Assembly (NCBI RefSeq): GCF_000243095.1
Contig: NZ_AHJE01000035.1
Coordinates: 1 to 64,000, forward strand
Length of the DNA: 64,000 nt
From: Cupriavidus basilensis OR16
Lineage (GTDB): Bacteria; Pseudomonadota; Gammaproteobacteria; Burkholderiales; Burkholderiaceae
Direction of reading: 5' to 3'
Part shown: in pieces, positions 1 through 10,126 of the stretch
How positions within the stretch are numbered: position 1 is the stretch's first letter
Layout of the letters: each line of letters opens with the position of its first letter
Notes under the pieces: generated by a model
Told to the model about the DNA's origin: nothing
Databases searched by the model: none
The model's input: only the letters and a program-made list of their open reading frames with translations
Translations under genes and position numbers: made by a program

Positions 1-1
1 T

Positions 2-1948
2 GCCATCCGTGCCACGGCAACCAAGCTGGGCCTGGCACAGCGCTACGGCGCCCGGGTACGCCTGACCGGCTCGCAGGCGCTGGCCGACGACGAATTCGCC
101 TCGGTCAAGGAAGGCGCCGCCTTCAATGGCGCGCTGACGGTGCTGGTGGTGATCCTGATCCTGTGGCTGGCGCTGCGCTCCAAGCGGCTGATCCTGGCCG
201 TGCTGGCCAGCCTGGCGGTCGGCCTGGCCATCACCGCGGCCCTCGGGCTGGCCATGGTGGGCGCGCTCAACATGATCTCCGTGGCCTTTGCCGTGCTGTT
301 TGTCGGCCTGGGCGTGGATTTCGGCATCCAGTTTGGCGTGCGCTACCGCGCCGAGCGCCACGTGCACACGCTGATCGCGGATGCACTGGCCAGCACGGCA
401 CGGGCGGTCGGCGTGCCGCTGGCGCTGGCTGCCGCCGCCACGGCGGCCGCCTTCTTCTGCTTCCTGCCGACCAACTACCGCGGCGTGGCCGAGCTGGGCC
501 AGATCGCCGGCGTGGGCATGCTGGTGGCGTTCCTCACCACCATCACGCTGTTGCCCGCGCTGATCACCGTATTCCGCCCGAAGGATGAAGCGGGACGGGT
601 CGAAGTGCCTGGCTTCAAATGGCTGGCGCCCGCCGACGCGTTCTTCGAGCGCTATCGCAAGCCCGTGCTGCTGGCAACCGGCGCCCTGATCCTGGCGGGG
701 TCGCCGCTGCTGATGCACCTGCGCTTCGATTTCGACCCGCTGCACCTCAAGGACCCGCATTCCGAGTCGATGGCCACCCTGCTTTCGCTCAAGGATGCGC
801 CCCAGGCTGGCACCGATAACGTCAGCGTGCTCGCGCCCTCGCTGGCGGCCGCGCAGGCCGCCGCCGCCCGCCTGGCAGCGCTGCCTGAAGTGGCGCGCGC
901 AGTCACGCTGCAGACCTTCATCCCCGACGACCAGCCAGCGCGGCTTGCCTTGATTGCCGCTACCTCCGCCAGCCTGATGCCGGTGCTGACGCAGGCAACG
1001 GCCACGCCTGCCAACGACACCAGGCTGGTCAATTCGCTCAAGAACGCGGCACGCCAGCTCGCGCTGGCCGCTGACGAGCACCCCGGCCCGGGCGCCGCCG
1101 AGGCGGCGCACCTGGCGGCCTCGCTGCGCAAGCTTGCGGCCGCGGATGCCGCCACCCGCGAGCGCGCCGAGCAAGCCATCGCCCAGCCGCTGCGCCTGGC
1201 GCTGGCGCGCCTGCAGCGCGCGCTATCCCCGCAGCCGATCAGCCGCGAAACGCTGCCGCCGGCGCTGGTGCGCGACTGGGTCGCCCCGGATGGCCAGGCG
1301 CTCGTCAGCGTGAGCCCCAAGCTCCCCGCAGCGGCCAAGCCGGGCGACGCCACCAGCACCAGCGATGCGCGCGACGCCGCGCTCACGCGCTTTATCGATG
1401 CCGTGCAGCGCGTCGAGCCCACCGCGGTTGGCGGCCCGATCTCGATCCGCGGCTCCGCCGACACCATCATGACGGCCTTTGCCCAGGCCGGCGTCTGGGC
1501 CGTGCTGTCGATCACGCTGCTGCTGTGGATCACGCTGCGCCGCGTCGGCGATGTGTTGCGCACGCTGGTGCCGTTGCTGGTGTCCGCGCTGGTGACGCTG
1601 GAGTTGTGCGTGGTGTTCGGCATCCCGCTCAATTTTGCTAATGTGATCGCCTTGCCGCTGCTGTTTGGCATCGGCGTGGCCTTCAAGATCTACTATGTGA
1701 TTGCCTGGCGCGAGGGCAAGACCCAACTGCTGCAATCCCCGCTGACGCACGCGGTGCTGTTCAGCGCCGCCACCACCGCCGCCGCCTTCGGCAGCCTGTG
1801 GCTGTCCCAGCATCCGGGCACGGCCAGCATGGGCAAATTGCTGGCACTCGCGCTAGCATGCACGCTGGTCGGCGCTGTATTCTTCCAGCCAATCCTGATG
1901 GGACGGCCGCGCGAGCGGTCTGCCCCCGCCACCGGTCCGGCCCATTGA
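2..1948 (+). CDS. hpnN: Hopanoid-associated RND (MMPL) transporter HpnN, 3' part
   Basis: Open reading frame entering from the left edge; the 5' part lies outside the window and 648 codons remain. It shows the RND/MMPL layout: a cluster of membrane helices in the first ~160 visible residues with a [15 protein letters not shown] segment, a large Ala-rich extracytoplasmic domain, then a second helix cluster ([11 protein letters not shown] onward) ending near the C-terminus. HpnN proteins carry hopanoids from the inner to the outer membrane. The assignment rests on the family architecture and on shc, hpnD and hpnG lying just downstream on the opposite strand. Its stop overlaps the start of the next gene (ATGA), so the two are probably co-translated. 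A generic MMPL exporter is the alternative. Confidence 0.85.
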   Translation, partial: AIRATATKLGLAQRYGARVRLTGSQALADDEFASVKEGAAFNGALTVLVVILILWLALRSKRLILAVLASLAVGLAITAALGLAMVGALNMISVAFAVLFVGLGVDFGIQFGVRYRAERHVHTLIADALASTARAVGVPLALAAAATAAAFFCFLPTNYRGVAELGQIAGVGMLVAFLTTITLLPALITVFRPKDEAGRVEVPGFKWLAPADAFFERYRKPVLLATGALILAGSPLLMHLRFDFDPLHLKDPHSESMATLLSLKDAPQAGTDNVSVLAPSLAAAQAAAARLAALPEVARAVTLQTFIPDDQPARLALIAATSASLMPVLTQATATPANDTRLVNSLKNAARQLALAADEHPGPGAAEAAHLAASLRKLAAADAATRERAEQAIAQPLRLALARLQRALSPQPISRETLPPALVRDWVAPDGQALVSVSPKLPAAAKPGDATSTSDARDAALTRFIDAVQRVEPTAVGGPISIRGSADTIMTAFAQAGVWAVLSITLLLWITLRRVGDVLRTLVPLLVSALVTLELCVVFGIPLNFANVIALPLLFGIGVAFKIYYVIAWREGKTQLLQSPLTHAVLFSAATTAAAFGSLWLSQHPGTASMGKLLALALACTLVGAVFFQPILMGRPRERSAPATGPAH

Positions 1949-2796
1949 TGTCTCGCCCCCTAAAAAAAATGACTCGCCCCGACTCTCGCCTCCCTCGCCT
2001 CCTGCCGGCGCTCTCGTTCTCGCTGTTGGTCACAGCCTGCGCCAGCGGCCCGCAAGCCAGCCCTGACGACCCCCTGGAGCCGCTCAACCGCGTGGTCTTC
2101 AAGGTCAACGACAAGGCCGACGAGTACGTGGCTACGCCGCTGGCCAAGGGTTACCGCGCTGTCACGCCGCAACCGGTGCGCACCGCGGTCACCAATTTCT
2201 ATTCGAACCTCGCCGACGTCGGTAATACGGTCAACAACCTGCTGCAAGGCAAGGGTGTGGATGCGGCGGAGAGCTTCATGCGGGTGGCGGTCAACTCCGT
2301 GCTGGGCATCGGTGGCCTGATCGATATCGCCACGCCCGCCGGCATCAGCAAGCACTCCCAGGACTTCGGGCTGACGCTCGGCGTGTGGGGCGTGCCGGCC
2401 GGCCCGTACCTGGTCCTGCCGCTGTTCGGCCCCAGTTCGATTCGCGACGGGGTTGGGCTGTATGTGAATTTCCAGCTGTCCCCGACCACGTGGGTAAACG
2501 ATGAAGGCGTGAAGTGGGGCCTGTGGGGCCTGGGCTTCCTGGACGCACGGACCAATGCGCTTGGCGCGACCGATCTGCTGTCGCTGGCGGCGCTGGACAA
2601 GTACAGCTTTGTGCGGGATGCGTACCGCCAGCGCAGGCAGTACCTGATCCAGGGCGGCGGCGGGAAACTGCCGGATTATGAGGATAACGATGGGCCCACG
2701 GATGGCGCGGCGCCTGCGCCGGGTGCGCCAACAGCCACCCCCGCGCCGGCAGGCGCGGATGACAAAATGCCGGAAGGCGAAGCGAAGAAGCCCTGA
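1948..2796 (+). CDS. MlaA/VacJ-family outer-membrane lipoprotein
   Basis: 282 residues. The start chosen overlaps the hpnN stop (ATGA); a second ATG seven codons later is possible. The N-terminus is a lipoprotein signal with lipobox LVTAC. The body matches the MlaA/VacJ family: DPLEPLNRVVFKVND near the start, then NFYSNLADVGNTVNNLLQGK, GLIDIATPAGI and GPYLVLPLFGPSS. MlaA proteins move phospholipid out of the outer-membrane outer leaflet. Coupling to hpnN suggests a role in hopanoid or lipid trafficking (inference). The C-terminus is a Pro/Ala-rich, probably disordered tail of about 35 residues. Confidence 0.88.
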   Translation: MSRPLKKMTRPDSRLPRLLPALSFSLLVTACASGPQASPDDPLEPLNRVVFKVNDKADEYVATPLAKGYRAVTPQPVRTAVTNFYSNLADVGNTVNNLLQGKGVDAAESFMRVAVNSVLGIGGLIDIATPAGISKHSQDFGLTLGVWGVPAGPYLVLPLFGPSSIRDGVGLYVNFQLSPTTWVNDEGVKWGLWGLGFLDARTNALGATDLLSLAALDKYSFVRDAYRQRRQYLIQGGGGKLPDYEDNDGPTDGAAPAPGAPTATPAPAGADDKMPEGEAKKP

Positions 2797-2876
2797 GCCT
2801 GGCGTCATCCTGATGCCGTGCTGCGGCGGGATGTTTCCGGGTGCAGCACCAGACAGGCTTGCGACCGGCCCAGGCC

Positions 2877-3593
2877 TCAGCTTCGGCCTAGGCCAAACCC
2901 CATCCCCACCCGGCCCCGGGCGGCTTGCAGCGCAAGCCTCGCCAGCCGGGCATCCCTGCCCAGGCGGATCAGGTCCGGCACCTGTCCCGGCCCCGCCAGC
3001 AGCGCCTTGAGCAACGCCCAGATATCGGTGCTGCCATCGGCGCCCATCCCCGCCACGGCGGCGGGCGGGACTTCCCGCTGCGCGGGATCTATCACCACCC
3101 GGCAGGCAGCAAACGGCAGCCCGAATTCCTCGGCGATACGCGCCGCGATATGCGACTCCATGTCGACCGCCAGCGCACCGGTGGCCGCGTGGAGTGCGCT
3201 CTTGGCGCTCACCGAAGTCACGGCCTGATCCGCACCGGCAAGGGCACCCGAGATGGCCTGCGGCAAGGCAAGGGAAAGCGCGCGCGACCAGCTTGCGTCA
3301 ACGGGCCGCAATAAACTTCCGTCATGGATAGCGCTAGCGATGACCACCCGGCCAGGCAATAGCGCGGGATCCAGCCCGCCGGCCACGCCGAAGCTGATCA
3401 CGCCGGCGCACGGGCGCGCCAGGCGTTGCCGCAAGCCTTGCGCCAAGGCTTCAGCGCGCAGGCCGTGCAGGGTTTCAACGCCCGGGCCGGCGGCAATGCC
3501 GGCCTCGAAGCGCATGCCGGTCACCACCAGCGTGGGACCGGCATGGCGTTGCGCCAAGGTTGGCGGTTGCGCCGGCAAGCCTGGCGCGGTCAC
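2877..3593 (-). CDS. hpnG: Hopanoid-associated phosphorylase HpnG
   Basis: 238 residues from a GTG start that overlaps the shc stop (GTGA), consistent with translational coupling. It belongs to the nucleoside-phosphorylase/nucleosidase superfamily: a Gly-rich segment (ISFGVAGGLDP) near residue 65 and the ALAVDMESHIAA motif, whose Glu sits in the nucleoside site. In hopanoid synthesis HpnG releases adenine from adenosylhopane to give ribosylhopane. Position directly after squalene-hopene cyclase supports that role rather than a purine salvage enzyme. ATG further in (MRFEAG) would be an alternative start, but it would lose the first beta-strand and the overlap. Confidence 0.85.
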   Translation of the reverse strand: MTAPGLPAQPPTLAQRHAGPTLVVTGMRFEAGIAAGPGVETLHGLRAEALAQGLRQRLARPCAGVISFGVAGGLDPALLPGRVVIASAIHDGSLLRPVDASWSRALSLALPQAISGALAGADQAVTSVSAKSALHAATGALAVDMESHIAARIAEEFGLPFAACRVVIDPAQREVPPAAVAGMGADGSTDIWALLKALLAGPGQVPDLIRLGRDARLARLALQAARGRVGMGFGLGRS

Positions 3594-5590
3594 ATCCCCC
3601 ACGCCACTGCCCGCGTGCCGTCGCGGCGCAGGTTGCGGTAGCGCGCCAGCGCCCATAGCGGGAAGAAACGCGCGTAGCCGTGATAGCGCAGGTAGAACAC
3701 GCGGGGGAAGCCCACCGCGGTGAAGCGCGCCTCGCTCCACAGGCCATCGGCCTGCTGCATGCGCATGAGGTAATCCACGCCACGCGCCACAGCCGGATGA
3801 TCGACCTGGCCCGCGGCCATCAGGCCCAGCACCGCCCATGCGGTCTGCGACGGCACGCTCGGCGCGGTCTCATAGCCCTGGTAGTCGAGGCGGTAGCTGC
3901 TGCCGTCCTCGCCCCAGCCGCCATCGGCGTTCTGGATCGAGATCAGCCAGTCGGCGGCACGGCGCATTTCAGGCGCTTCGGGCGCCATGCCGGCGGCATT
4001 GAGCGCGCACAGCGCGCTCCACGTGCCGTAGACATAGTTCGTGCCCCAGCGGCCATACCAGCTGCCGTCTGCCATCTGCTCGTCGAGCAGGTAACGCTGG
4101 GCGCGGCGGAAGGTTTCGCTGCTTGCCGCGGTTTCGCCCAGTTGCGCCAGCATCGACAGGCAGCGTGCCGAGACATCGGCGGTGGGCGGATCGAGCAAGG
4201 CACCGTGGTCCGCGAACGGGATATTGTTCAGGTACTCATGCGTGTTCTCGGGCTCGAAGGCGCCCCAGCCGCCGTTGCCGCTCTGCATGCCCGCCACCCA
4301 CTCGCGCGCACGGCTGACAGCCTCCTCGTAGCGCGAACGATGGCTGGCCGGCGCCACGGCCGGCGCGGCCGCGCCGGTGCGCGCCGCGCGGTCCATGGCC
4401 ATCGCCACCACGGCGGTGTCGTCCACGTCCGGGTAATGCGGGTTGGCGTACTGGAAAGCCCAGCCGCCAGGGCGTACGTCGGGTCGCCGCACGATCCAGT
4501 CGCCGCGCACGTCCAGCACCTGCAGCGGGCGTAGCCATTGCAAGCCGCGCTCGACGGCAGCCTCGGCGCGCGGGCCGCCCACTTCCAGCAAGGCGTGGCT
4601 GGCCAGCGAGGTGTCCCACACCGGTGACAGGCATGGCTGGCAGTAGGCTTCGTCGCCATGCACCACCAGCAGCTTCTCGATCGAGGCGCGGGCCACCACC
4701 ACGTCGGGGTCGGTGCGCGGCACGCCGAGCACGTCGAACATCATCACGGCGTTCGCCATGGCCGGGAAGATCGCACCCAGGCCATCCTCGCCGTTCAGGC
4801 GTTCGCGCACGAACTTCTGGGCGCGGGCGATGGCGCGCGCGCGCAGGCTGCGGGGGAACAGCGGCTCCGCCACGCGCAGGCCCGCGTCCAGCGCACGGAA
4901 CAAGCCAAACCAAACGCGCTTCTGATGCGGCGCGCGCGGTGCCAGCCGGGCCGCCTGGCAAGGACGGATAAACAATTCGTCGATGCCTACGCCACGCGGG
5001 TTCCTGGCCTGGGGACGCAGGCTGTTGAGCACCAGCAGCGGCACGATCACCGTGCGGGCCCAGTAGGCAACCTTGGACAGGTGGAACGGGAACCAGAGCG
5101 GCAGCAGCATGATCTCCACCGGCATCATCGGCACCGCCTGCCACGGCATCACGCCATATAGCGCGAGCAGCGTACGCGTGAAGACATTGCTGGCTTCGGC
5201 GCCGCCCATCCCGTGGATGGCGGCGCGGGCACGGCGCATAGGCTCCGACTCGGTGTCGTCGCCAATCATCTTGAGCGCGAAATACGCCTTCACGCTGGCG
5301 CTGATGTCCGAGCGGCCCTGATGGAACAGCGGCCAGCCGCCATCGGCGTTCTGGATGCGGCGCAGGTAACGCGCGATACGGGCTTCCAGCACGGTATCCG
5401 GGGTCTCGCCCAGGTAGTGCACCAGCAGTACATATTCCGCCGGAATCGTGGCGTCGGCCTCCAGCTCGAACACCCAGTGGCCATCTGGCCGCTGGGTCGC
5501 CAGCAAGGCGTCAAGCGCGCGGTCAAGCGTGCCCTCCAGCTCATCTTGCGCGGGCTCGTTCGAACTGGGGGATAGTGCAACTTGGCTCAT
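3590..5590 (-). CDS. shc: Squalene-hopene cyclase
   Basis: 666 residues, normal for the family. It cyclises squalene to hopene at the inner membrane. The catalytic acid motif DVDDTA is at about residues 388-393, and several QW repeats are visible, for example QNADGGWGEDG and QQADGLW near the C-terminus and QNADGGWPLF near the N-terminus. The start is placed at MSQVALSP because an AGAGGA ribosome binding site lies upstream; an in-frame start 16 codons earlier lacks one. It is followed by overlapping hpnG and preceded by hpnD after 93 bp, forming a hopanoid operon. Nothing looks damaged. Confidence 0.95.
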   Translation of the reverse strand: MSQVALSPSSNEPAQDELEGTLDRALDALLATQRPDGHWVFELEADATIPAEYVLLVHYLGETPDTVLEARIARYLRRIQNADGGWPLFHQGRSDISASVKAYFALKMIGDDTESEPMRRARAAIHGMGGAEASNVFTRTLLALYGVMPWQAVPMMPVEIMLLPLWFPFHLSKVAYWARTVIVPLLVLNSLRPQARNPRGVGIDELFIRPCQAARLAPRAPHQKRVWFGLFRALDAGLRVAEPLFPRSLRARAIARAQKFVRERLNGEDGLGAIFPAMANAVMMFDVLGVPRTDPDVVVARASIEKLLVVHGDEAYCQPCLSPVWDTSLASHALLEVGGPRAEAAVERGLQWLRPLQVLDVRGDWIVRRPDVRPGGWAFQYANPHYPDVDDTAVVAMAMDRAARTGAAAPAVAPASHRSRYEEAVSRAREWVAGMQSGNGGWGAFEPENTHEYLNNIPFADHGALLDPPTADVSARCLSMLAQLGETAASSETFRRAQRYLLDEQMADGSWYGRWGTNYVYGTWSALCALNAAGMAPEAPEMRRAADWLISIQNADGGWGEDGSSYRLDYQGYETAPSVPSQTAWAVLGLMAAGQVDHPAVARGVDYLMRMQQADGLWSEARFTAVGFPRVFYLRYHGYARFFPLWALARYRNLRRDGTRAVAWGM

Positions 5591-5683
5591 CGGTTTCGAT
5601 GTCCTCTTTTCAACAACGCAATTACGGCAATGCCGCACGGGGCCGTCAGCGGCCTTATCCGGCAGTCAATCGGCGGGATCCCC

Positions 5684-6532
5684 TCAGACGAGGCCATGCC
5701 GCAGCAAGATCCATAACAATCGCGGCCGCGGCACGCGCACCCGCGCACGCGGAGCGGCCCAGCCGCGTGCCAGCAAACCCTGCAGGATCACGTGGTAGAC
5801 CTCGCCCATGATGCGCGGCGAACGGACCGTGCGACGCGGCGCCGCGTTCATGATGGCGAAAGCCTGGTCATAGTAGGCCTGCGCCTGCTGCGCGACTTCC
5901 AGGCACGCTTGGCCAACGGCGGGATGCCCGACGATGGCATGCGGCGCGCCGATCGGCACGCCCGCGCCAAGCAGCGCTTCGGCCGGCAGGTACACCCGGC
6001 CCAGCGCCGCATCCTCGTCGATATCGCGCAGGATATTGGTCAGTTGCAACGCGCGGCCGAGGTGATGCGCCAGCGCTACGCCGGCGTCACGCTCCATGCC
6101 GAACACCCGCACGGCAAGGCGCCCCACCGCACTGGCCACGCGGTCGCAATAGAGATCCAGCGTGGCGTGGTCCGGCGCACGGATATCGGCGTGCACGTCC
6201 ATGGCCATGCCATCGACGACTGCGAGGAAATCCTCCTGCAGCAGGCCGAAGCGCTGGATCTGGGCAGTCAGCCCCCGCAATGGTGCCGGCGGCGTACCCG
6301 CATAGCACGCGGCAAGATCGGCGCGCCAGGCGTCAAGCCCGGCAAGGCGCGTGGCGCGCGGGCCGTCGCCATCGGCAATATCGTCCACTGCACGGCAAAA
6401 GCCATAGATCTCGAACATCGCCTCGCGCTGCGCGGCGGGAAGGATCTTGAGTGCGGTATGGAATGAGCTGCCGGACGATACGGCATGGCCCGCTTGCGTG
6501 ACGGTTTGCACTGCGATTTCTGTTCCGGCCAC
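5684..6532 (-). CDS. hpnD: Presqualene diphosphate synthase HpnD (squalene/phytoene synthase family)
   Basis: 282 residues from a GTG start preceded four bases upstream by GAGGAG. The open frame extends 68 codons further, but that part has no ribosome binding site and does not look like protein. Both Asp-rich substrate sites are present: FCRAVDDIADGD near residue 45 and LTNILRDIDEDA near residue 165. The enzyme condenses two farnesyl diphosphates to presqualene diphosphate, feeding shc. Its usual partners HpnC and HpnE are not adjacent and must lie elsewhere, or this enzyme makes squalene by itself; the sequence does not settle this. Confidence 0.85.
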   Translation of the reverse strand: MAGTEIAVQTVTQAGHAVSSGSSFHTALKILPAAQREAMFEIYGFCRAVDDIADGDGPRATRLAGLDAWRADLAACYAGTPPAPLRGLTAQIQRFGLLQEDFLAVVDGMAMDVHADIRAPDHATLDLYCDRVASAVGRLAVRVFGMERDAGVALAHHLGRALQLTNILRDIDEDAALGRVYLPAEALLGAGVPIGAPHAIVGHPAVGQACLEVAQQAQAYYDQAFAIMNAAPRRTVRSPRIMGEVYHVILQGLLARGWAAPRARVRVPRPRLLWILLRHGLV

Positions 6533-6805
6533 GTAACTCCTCGTCACGCGTTGGACCACCGGGCTGCTTTGCTGCCTAGGCCTGGCTTGTCGCCGCGGCC
6601 CGGCACGCAGCGCCAGGCGGCATGTTTGGGGTAGTGGGCGATTATACCAAGTCCGGCCATGGGCGCTGCGTCCGGCCATGGGCGCTGCCGCCAGCCGCCG
6701 GAGGGTGTTGGTGGGGGGGCGTGCCGTGCAGCGCACTGCCGCCGCAGCGGGGCGCCGCGCTGGCCTGACGGGCCCGGCAGCGCGTTTGCCATGGCAGGCG
6801 CGTGC

Positions 6806-7057
6806 CTATTTGATGCGCTGGCTGGCGGGGCGGCGCTCCATCACGAATTTTCCGCGCCTTGGATCATAACGCGCTATTTCGACGTAATTGGCGTCGTTTA
6901 GCAGGTTGTTACCGCATTCGCGGGCACCCGCGCCAGCTGCCGAAGCCTGCGCGGCCAGGGCCTGCTCGGCCTCGGCGGCGTTACGCATGCGGCGCAGGTC
7001 GGCCAGCACAGGCGGCGAGATGCGATCGAGCAGACGGCTGGACCTGAGCTTGTTCAT
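6806..7057 (-). CDS. Small uncharacterised protein, 83 aa
   Basis: An 83-residue open frame starting MNKLRSSRLLDRIS with a strong GAGGAAGG site at good spacing. It is charged, without signal peptide or membrane helix; the centre is Ala-rich and the end basic (RRGKFVMERRP). It lies in the same orientation as hpnD, 270 bp upstream, and may have its own transcript. No family recognised. The ribosome binding site and coding-like composition favour a real gene. Confidence 0.6.
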   Translation of the reverse strand: MNKLRSSRLLDRISPPVLADLRRMRNAAEAEQALAAQASAAGAGARECGNNLLNDANYVEIARYDPRRGKFVMERRPASQRIK

Positions 7058-7153
7058 GGCGGCCTTCCTCGAAGGGATGGCGCCAGTGTAGGCCCGTGGT
7101 ACGGCCGTTTGATGTGCCCTGCACCACGCACCGGAGCGTTTTTTGGGGCCTGC

Positions 7154-8746
7154 TCAGAACCCCAGCGGATAACCGTCCTTGCGATGGTCCGAAGCCGCCG
7201 CGTAGCCGTCCTCCAGGCGCATGGCGATTTGCGCGCCACCGAATTCCAGGTTGCCCTGCGGCGCCACGTCCACCTTGTGGCCGCGCGCGCGCAAGCCTTC
7301 CACGGTGGCGGCCGGGCAATTCCATTCCACGGCGATGGTGGCGTTGTCGTCCAGCACGCGCCAGCGCGGCGCATCGCACGCGGCCTGCGGGTTCTGGCCA
7401 AAATCCGCCAGCCGGCTGGCCATCTGCAGGTGGCCCTGCGCCTGCATCGAGCCGCCCATCACGCCGAAGCTGGCCAGCGGCGCGCCCTTGCGCATCAGGA
7501 AGCCCGGGATGATGGTGTGGAACGGCCGCTTGCCCGGGCTCACCTGGTTGGGGTGGCCCGGCTTGAGGTTGAAGCCCCAGCCGCGGTTATGCAACGCAAT
7601 GCCGGTGCCGGGCACGACCACGCCGGAGCCGAAGCCTTTGAAGTTGGACTGGATGTACGACACCATCATGCCGCTCTTGTCCGCCGTGGTCAGGTACACG
7701 GTGCCACCGCTGTGGGGCTTGCCCGGGCCGGCGGCCGCCGCGCGCTCCGGGTCGATGGCCTTGGCGCGGCTGGCCAGGTAGCCGCGATCGAGCAAGTGGG
7801 CGGCCTGCACTTCGGTCATGGCCGTGTGGTCGCCCACGTATTCGTGCAGGTCGGCAAACGCCAGCTTCATGGCTTCCACCTGCACATGGATGGCGGCGGC
7901 GGAGTCCACGCCCATCGCCGCGACATCGAAATGCGCCAGCATGCCGAGCGCCATCAGCGCGCCGATGCCCTGCCCGTTCGGGCCGATCTCGAACAGCTCC
8001 AGGTCGCGATAGGACATGCTGATCGGCTGGACCCAGTCCGCGCGATGGGCGGCCAGGTCGGCCTCGGTGATCAGGCCGCCGGTAGCGCGTGCATGTGCGG
8101 CAATGCGCCCGGCCAGCTCGCCGTGATAGAAGTCGTCGCCCTTGGTCTCGGCGATGCGTGCCAGCGTCTGCGCCTGGCCCGCGCAGCTAAAGCGCTCGCC
8201 CGGCAGCGGCGCGCGCCCGTTTGGCGCGAAAGCCTGCGCAAAGCCTGGCTTGTCGATCAGCACCGGCACCTGTGCCTGCCACTGGCGGTGCACGGTGTGC
8301 GAGACCAGGAACCCGTTGCGCGCGTATTCCAGCGCGGGCTCGAAGAGTTCGGCGAACGGCAGGCTGCCGAATCTTTCCCACGTGGCGCGCCAGCCGGAGA
8401 CGGCGCCAGGCACGGTCACGGTGTCCCAGCCGTTGACCGGCATGCTGTCATAGCGCGAGAAATACTCGGGCGTCCACGCCGCCGGCGCCCGCCCGCTGGC
8501 ATTCAGGCCATGCAGTTCCTTGCCATCCCAGATCAGCGCAAAGGCATCGCCGCCGATCCCGTTCATGCACGGCTCGACCACGGTCAGCGCGATCGCGGTA
8601 GCCAGCGCCGCGTCCACGGCATTGCCGCCACGGGCCAGCATGCGCAGGCCTGCCGCCGCCGCCAGCGGCTGCGAGGTCGCCACCACGTTGTCGGCCAGCA
8701 CGGGCACGCGTTGCGAGGGATAGGGGAAATTCCAGAAATTGGTCAT
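7154..8746 (-). CDS. Gamma-glutamyltransferase family protein
   Basis: 530 residues starting MTNFWNFPYPSQR; 16 further in-frame codons upstream look non-coding. This is an Ntn-hydrolase of the gamma-glutamyltransferase superfamily. The N-terminal subunit has ARGGNAVDAALATAIALTVVEP and the GIGGDAF motif. Around residue 350 the sequence HSGGTVYLT contains the threonine expected to be both autocleavage point and nucleophile. There is no signal peptide, so it is probably cytoplasmic, like YwrD-type homologues rather than periplasmic Ggt. Likely substrates are gamma-glutamyl compounds; the exact one is unknown. The divergent LysR gene 426 bp away is a candidate regulator. Confidence 0.85.
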   Translation of the reverse strand: MTNFWNFPYPSQRVPVLADNVVATSQPLAAAAGLRMLARGGNAVDAALATAIALTVVEPCMNGIGGDAFALIWDGKELHGLNASGRAPAAWTPEYFSRYDSMPVNGWDTVTVPGAVSGWRATWERFGSLPFAELFEPALEYARNGFLVSHTVHRQWQAQVPVLIDKPGFAQAFAPNGRAPLPGERFSCAGQAQTLARIAETKGDDFYHGELAGRIAAHARATGGLITEADLAAHRADWVQPISMSYRDLELFEIGPNGQGIGALMALGMLAHFDVAAMGVDSAAAIHVQVEAMKLAFADLHEYVGDHTAMTEVQAAHLLDRGYLASRAKAIDPERAAAAGPGKPHSGGTVYLTTADKSGMMVSYIQSNFKGFGSGVVVPGTGIALHNRGWGFNLKPGHPNQVSPGKRPFHTIIPGFLMRKGAPLASFGVMGGSMQAQGHLQMASRLADFGQNPQAACDAPRWRVLDDNATIAVEWNCPAATVEGLRARGHKVDVAPQGNLEFGGAQIAMRLEDGYAAASDHRKDGYPLGF

Positions 8747-9172
8747 GGCTTTGCGAGGCTCTGATGGTTGGGGAATCCGGCGAGCGGCTTGCACGGCAGC
8801 GCGGCCCGGATGCGTTCGTGCAGTGTTCTTGCGTGGCGGCTATTGCGCAGCGTTGCTTGCGCACCTTGGGCGGCATGCCCCTGACGTTAACTGCCGAGGC
8901 AGAGTCGGAACATGCCGGGGCGCCGCCGCTTTGGCTGCCGGCTTGTTGGCGCGCCCCTGTCATGCTGGATCTGGCTTTGCCTTGGGACGGTTTATGACTG
9001 ACGGGAAGCGCAGATTCTAGGCTCGCCCGGCCCCCACCGGAATGCGGATCGGCCATAGAGCTATGCGAAAATGGAATACCGATTGCGGCGAGGCCCGGCG
9101 CCCTTGCCCGGCCTCGCCGGGTCCAGGCGCTCCCTCACCTTCCCCTTTCCGACGTTTCCGAAGGCACCTCCC
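8747..9172. other. Divergent intergenic region, 426 bp
   Basis: Lies between the start codons of the gamma-glutamyltransferase (-) and LysR (+) genes, so it should hold both promoters and the LysR operator. A locally A-rich stretch near 9060-9080 is the likeliest promoter area. No convincing ORF, repeat or terminator was seen. Confidence 0.4.
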
Positions 9173-10078
9173 ATGCAGTTGAAATGGATCGACGACCTGC
9201 TGGTCCTGGAAAAGACGCGCAGCTTCTCGCGCGCCGCCGAGCTGCGCCACATCACGCAGTCGGCGCTATCGCGCCGCATCCGCTCCCTGGAGGACTGGGC
9301 CGGCGCGGTGCTGGTCGACCGCAACACCTTCCCCATGGACCTGACCCCGGCCGGCAAGCGCTTCTGCACCAGCGGGCGCGAAGCGCTCACGCTGCTGCTG
9401 GAGGCGCGCGCCACGCTGCGCCAGGAGAGCCGCATGCCTGGCAAGGCCATCCAGATTGCCGCCGGGCATACCTTGTCGCTGACCTTCCTGCCGGGCTGGC
9501 TCAAGGCGTGCCAGAAATGCTACGGCCAGTTCAATGCCCGGGTGGTGGCCGCCAACGTGCTCGAGGCCGTGGTGGCGCTGTCGGAAGGCAACTGCGACCT
9601 GATGCTGGGCTACAACCATGCGCGCGTGCCGGTATCGCTGGACCCGGACAAGTTCCGCAACCTCACCGTGGGGCACGACGTGCTGATGCCGCTGTGCGCG
9701 CCCAATGCGCGTGGCGCCCCGCTGTTCTCGCTGAGCGGCAGCGCCGCCAAGCCGATTCCCTACCTGGCCTACACCGCCGGCACCACGCTGGGCCGCATCG
9801 TCGAGGTGATCCTCGAAGACGCGCAGCCGCGCCGGCCGCTGGAGCGTTGCTACGAGGCCGATATGGCTATCCTGCTGATGAGGATGGCCATCGACGGCCA
9901 CGGCGTGGCCTGGCTGCCGCGCAACACCGCGGCCGATGCGCTCGCGGCAGGTGCGCTGGTGCCGGCAGGAGACGCCGCGTGGTATTCGGCATTCGATATC
10001 TGCGCCTATCGCGCCGCCCATGCCAGCAACCCTACCCTGCTGGAGCTCTGGGAGGTGCTGGAGCGGCAAGCGCTGTAG
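9173..10078 (+). CDS. LysR-family transcriptional regulator
   Basis: 301 residues from ATG at MQLKWIDDLL; an upstream extension in the same frame is Pro/Arg-rich and not protein-like. The N-terminal winged helix is typical: FSRAAELRHITQSALSRRIRSLEDWAG, residues ~17-43. A periplasmic-binding-like effector domain follows from about residue 90. It is divergent from the gamma-glutamyltransferase gene, so it probably controls that gene and itself. LysR members with a WIDDL start often respond to amino-acid-like ligands, but the effector here cannot be read from sequence. Confidence 0.88.
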   Translation: MQLKWIDDLLVLEKTRSFSRAAELRHITQSALSRRIRSLEDWAGAVLVDRNTFPMDLTPAGKRFCTSGREALTLLLEARATLRQESRMPGKAIQIAAGHTLSLTFLPGWLKACQKCYGQFNARVVAANVLEAVVALSEGNCDLMLGYNHARVPVSLDPDKFRNLTVGHDVLMPLCAPNARGAPLFSLSGSAAKPIPYLAYTAGTTLGRIVEVILEDAQPRRPLERCYEADMAILLMRMAIDGHGVAWLPRNTAADALAAGALVPAGDAAWYSAFDICAYRAAHASNPTLLELWEVLERQAL

Positions 10079-10126
10079 CGCAATAGCGCCTTGGGGTGCG
10101 GCCCGGCGGGCGCGCCCCCCCTTGCC